64,000 nt of DNA, taken from the NCBI GenBank assembly GCA_963682055.1, contig OY821740.1, forward strand, positions 7,379,314 to 7,443,313. Reading direction: 5' to 3'. The translations under genes were made by a program, and so were the position numbers. Source of the DNA: Primula veris. Taxonomy: Eukaryota > Streptophyta > Magnoliopsida > Ericales > Primulaceae. Within the stretch, counting starts at the first letter, position 1; the number at the start of each line of letters is the position of its first letter. The notes under the pieces are model-generated. The model did not search any database and was not told the DNA's origin. It saw nothing but the letters and a program-made list of their open reading frames with translations. Positions 61,209 through 64,000 of the stretch are shown piece after piece.

Positions 61209-63885
61209 TGAACAGTTGACTTTGTCCACTCAACGATAAACCAATGGCTTAGTTTTTGAAATCCTGAATAAATTCCAATCCATCTAATCCGACAAAATCA
61301 TGCTGAAACAAGTAGTAAGCAATATGCCGATAGATCTTATTCTTATCAAATGAGGCACGCAGCTAAGAACTGCCTACACAATTTGATCGATTCAGAAGTT
61401 TTAAACTTTTACTCAAAAATATATTATTTAAATTAATAGTATACATTTAGGAAGTGAGAGGTTTTATATTTTACTAACATATATGTTTATGACAAACTAA
61501 AACTATATTTCAAATGCATGAACATGATGATTCATCAACACTATACCTCTCTCTTTTTGTTTTATTAATTTATCATAGTCCATTTAGGTGAAAAGATGAC
61601 GGCATGTGTTTGGATAAGGTGGCAGGCATGAGCAAATAAATGGGTTATACATTGCAGTAAAACAGAATATCTGTTATAGTAAAATTAATACACAAATTTG
61701 GCAAACAAAATGATGAATAGATACAGTTTTTTTTGGTAAGTGATGAATACACAAAGTTATGATTGCATACATACACACAAAAGTTATGATCGTTTTAAAC
61801 AATACTAAAAAATAACAAACAGATACCTTTGGGCATGATGCAGTCCCCCAAGCCATGGCAGATATAGCCTACAAAAACCATGACATGTCACGTAAATGAA
61901 ATGCTTAACTTCAATACTGAACATATATTATGAGCTCGGAAAATTGCTACCTGTGCGCCTCCAGCTTTAAGGATGTGAGTTACACCTGATTTCTTAGCAC
62001 AATAAAGCACCTCCTACACAGAAGCAACTATTAGATCTAGATCGGTAAATTACTTTGATATGATACTAATTAAAATTAAGAAATAACCTTGCAGATGCTA
62101 CCATCCTGGGTAGGAGGAGTTGCAAGAACAACAGTACGACACCCAGCAATCTGTGCAGGCTGGCATGAAATATAGAAAAGAATTAAACTGATGTTTAATG
62201 ACATGTGCTTGGAGATCTAACCTTTATCGAAGATTTCATTATTGTACACCAGCCTAACAGATCTTAACATTTAGTACACCATACTACTAAGTTTCACCGT
62301 ATAGTACTCGATCTAAAAAAAAAGTTGAACCAAAACTACACAAAAACCGTAATCAACACACCAAAAATTCAAAAATCAAGATTCCCGAGTGCTTAAAGTT
62401 TCAATTCTAGCTCTGGTGCAATTATTTTCAGATGGTTTAGATAGTCCTTAGTTGTTGCCAGCGGGATAAAACAATTAGTTCATAGGTCGGTGACGATGGT
62501 GTCATAATTGTTCATTTCTTTGGTAGATTGATACATAAGCTATGAATTTTAATAGAATGGTGAATTAATGAAGTGATAATTTTTATCTAACTTATATAAA
62601 AAAATGGTGATCCTCAAAGTAGAAAAGGAATATCATAGAACATTATAGCTACGTACAATTGCTAACATTAAAGCTGTTGAAGGTAACACTGCAGTTCCGC
62701 CAGGAACATAAAGACCTACAGAAGTAATGCTTCTCGCCACACGCTTGCATTTAACGCCCTGAAAGAAAAAAAAATATAGTTACAGTATGTGCAAGATATT
62801 CAGCAAGACCATTGCTCCATAATAATGCTCACTTTCATGTTCTCGACATTTTTTTCAATTGGCTTTTGGGCAGCATGAAATGCGTAGATGTTATTATACG
62901 CCACGTCAAATGCTTCTTTAACAGTTGCATCAAGCTGCAATCAACAAATTTATTAGAAAATATTCATTCACAAGGCCAAAAAAAATTCAGCCATTGAAAT
63001 CCGTAAATCTGATAGTAACTTATAAACATATAGAAATCATGTACTAGTATGATTCAAAAGACGCCTAAACAGTTGAAATAAAAAGTTGAATAAACATGAC
63101 ATGTATCAGACCTAGAAGGAAGCAATCCGACTTGTTGGTCAGCATTATATTATTCACTGGGTGGCTTTAAAAGACGAAAATTTGTAGGTTTTCATTAAAA
63201 AAAACTCGGATGAACAGCTTTACATGCTTACTTATTACCTTTTGAGAGTAGGGTAAATGATCTTTAGTACAGCTAAAAATAAAGAAAGGGGTTCAAAAAT
63301 GATACTGTGTTTTCAATTTATTTTATAAAAAACTACCTCTGGGTCTGGAAGTTCATCTACATTCTCAACCAGTTTGTTTAATTCCACTTTGTCGAACTGT
63401 AAAGTATACCTGCACATAAAAGAAAGCAAATATGCATAATGGCTTAAAAATTAATCATGAACAAGATTTGTTCAAACAAAAATTTATATCAAAGAATTTT
63501 TTTTAAAGAAAAAAACACATGCTGCAACATTTTAGAGGGAAAAAAGAGGGTATGGAAGAAGCACAGACTGTTTAACAGCGTCATCACCTCTGCGTCGTAC
63601 ATCATCAACAATGGGGTTAACCTAATACACAAAAAGAATTACAATTAACCAACGGTTTAAGTTAAAATACCGAGCATTAACAAAAAAAAGACATCAAAAT
63701 TAATAAGGAATGAAAGCATGATTGGCAGGAACTTTTACCACATTAAAAATTGACGTAAAATCAATTCGAGGACGAGCCTTAAGGCTACCTATCTCAACCT
63801 GGGTAAGCTCTGATAGCCTATAAGACTTCATTGAAGATTGTACAACAGCACCGTGAGGTGACACTGCAGCAAAGCCAACAAAAAC
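58465..63885 (-). CDS. HISN8: Histidinol dehydrogenase, chloroplastic (5' end outside window)
   Basis: Thirteen minus-strand exons are visible: 63739-63885, 63569-63621, 63337-63409, 62833-62934, 62657-62758, 62088-62159, 61951-62013, 61827-61868, 61035-61094, 60823-60933, 59689-59859, 58877-58967, 58465-58736. They join in frame for 452 aa; only the first exon with the transit peptide start is missing. The enzyme makes the last two oxidations of histidine synthesis, histidinol to histidine with NAD, in plastids. Conserved features are present: LSQAEHG (zinc-binding Gln and His), YAPEHL (catalytic Glu-His), [15 protein letters not shown] (zinc Asp) and LDAHKRA (zinc His). [11 protein letters not shown] and DMPAGPSE are further signatures. 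The intron at 59860-60822 contains repeat-like DNA; a 33-G run lies in the intron at 61095-61826. Confidence 0.96.
61175..61207. repeat. Poly-G run, 33 bases
   Basis: Thirty-three consecutive G in a HISN8 intron (a C run in the transcript), 81 bp upstream of the exon ending at 61094 in transcription order. Confidence 0.9.
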
Positions 63886-64000
63886 CTATAAAGAACATGA
63901 CAATTTTAAAAGTTATGAAGAATGAGAAAGAAGATAAGGTATGGAAGACGAAAAAATTGCTCCACAATTATCATATTGTGAGCGGAAAAAGAGAGAAATA

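Overview
The window is nuclear DNA of a flowering plant, most likely a core eudicot. The genes have many short exons with GT-AG introns, the intergenic DNA is AT-rich, and there are copia-, LINE-, hAT-, CACTA- and Cassandra-type transposon remains. The product set is typical of plants: a chlorophyll b reductase, a histidine-biosynthesis enzyme, a sucrose-phosphatase relative and a myosin-adaptor protein. I cannot name the species from sequence alone.

Layout, left to right. 1-7.1 kb is transposon-rich and gene-free: a minus-strand copia Gag start with its leader and LTR, a second LTR-like block, a 139-bp tandem duplication, a foldback element and a near-perfect 34-bp-arm hairpin. 8.1-11.9 kb (+) holds a DUF593/GTD-binding myosin-binding protein (890 aa). 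14.5-18.7 kb (-) holds a GDSL esterase/lipase (353 aa, 5 exons). 18.7-23.2 kb has no gene but contains a LINE 3' end with a 16-bp target duplication. 24.0-27.0 kb (+) is a sucrose-phosphatase-like gene with all splice sites intact but an in-frame TGA at codon 61. 28.1-28.6 kb (-) is a two-exon gene for a 56-aa secreted six-cysteine peptide, too short for simple ORF listing and the least described gene here. 29.3-31.0 kb is a non-autonomous CACTA-like element. 32.8-38.8 kb (-) is a GH3 exo-beta-glucanase/beta-glucosidase (667 aa, 10 exons) with a C-terminal membrane segment. 41.9-43.3 kb (+) is an RTM2-like HSP20-domain membrane protein. 43.7-49.8 kb (-) is RBL, the RbBP5 homologue of COMPASS histone H3K4 methyltransferase complexes. 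51.1-57.5 kb (+) is NOL, chlorophyll b reductase (349 aa, 13 exons), with a Cassandra solo LTR in intron 1 and a Harbinger MITE in intron 2. 58.5 kb to the right edge (-) is HISN8, histidinol dehydrogenase, lacking only its 5' end.

The genes are unrelated housekeeping and accessory functions, not a cluster. Three neighbouring pairs converge (MyoB/GDSL, RTM2-like/RBL, NOL/HISN8). Exon models were built by hand by joining conserved-family reading frames at GT-AG sites; every model closes in frame. UTR introns, promoters and transposon borders are less certain. Three poly-G runs of 22-33 bases stand out in this AT-rich DNA and may be assembly artefacts.
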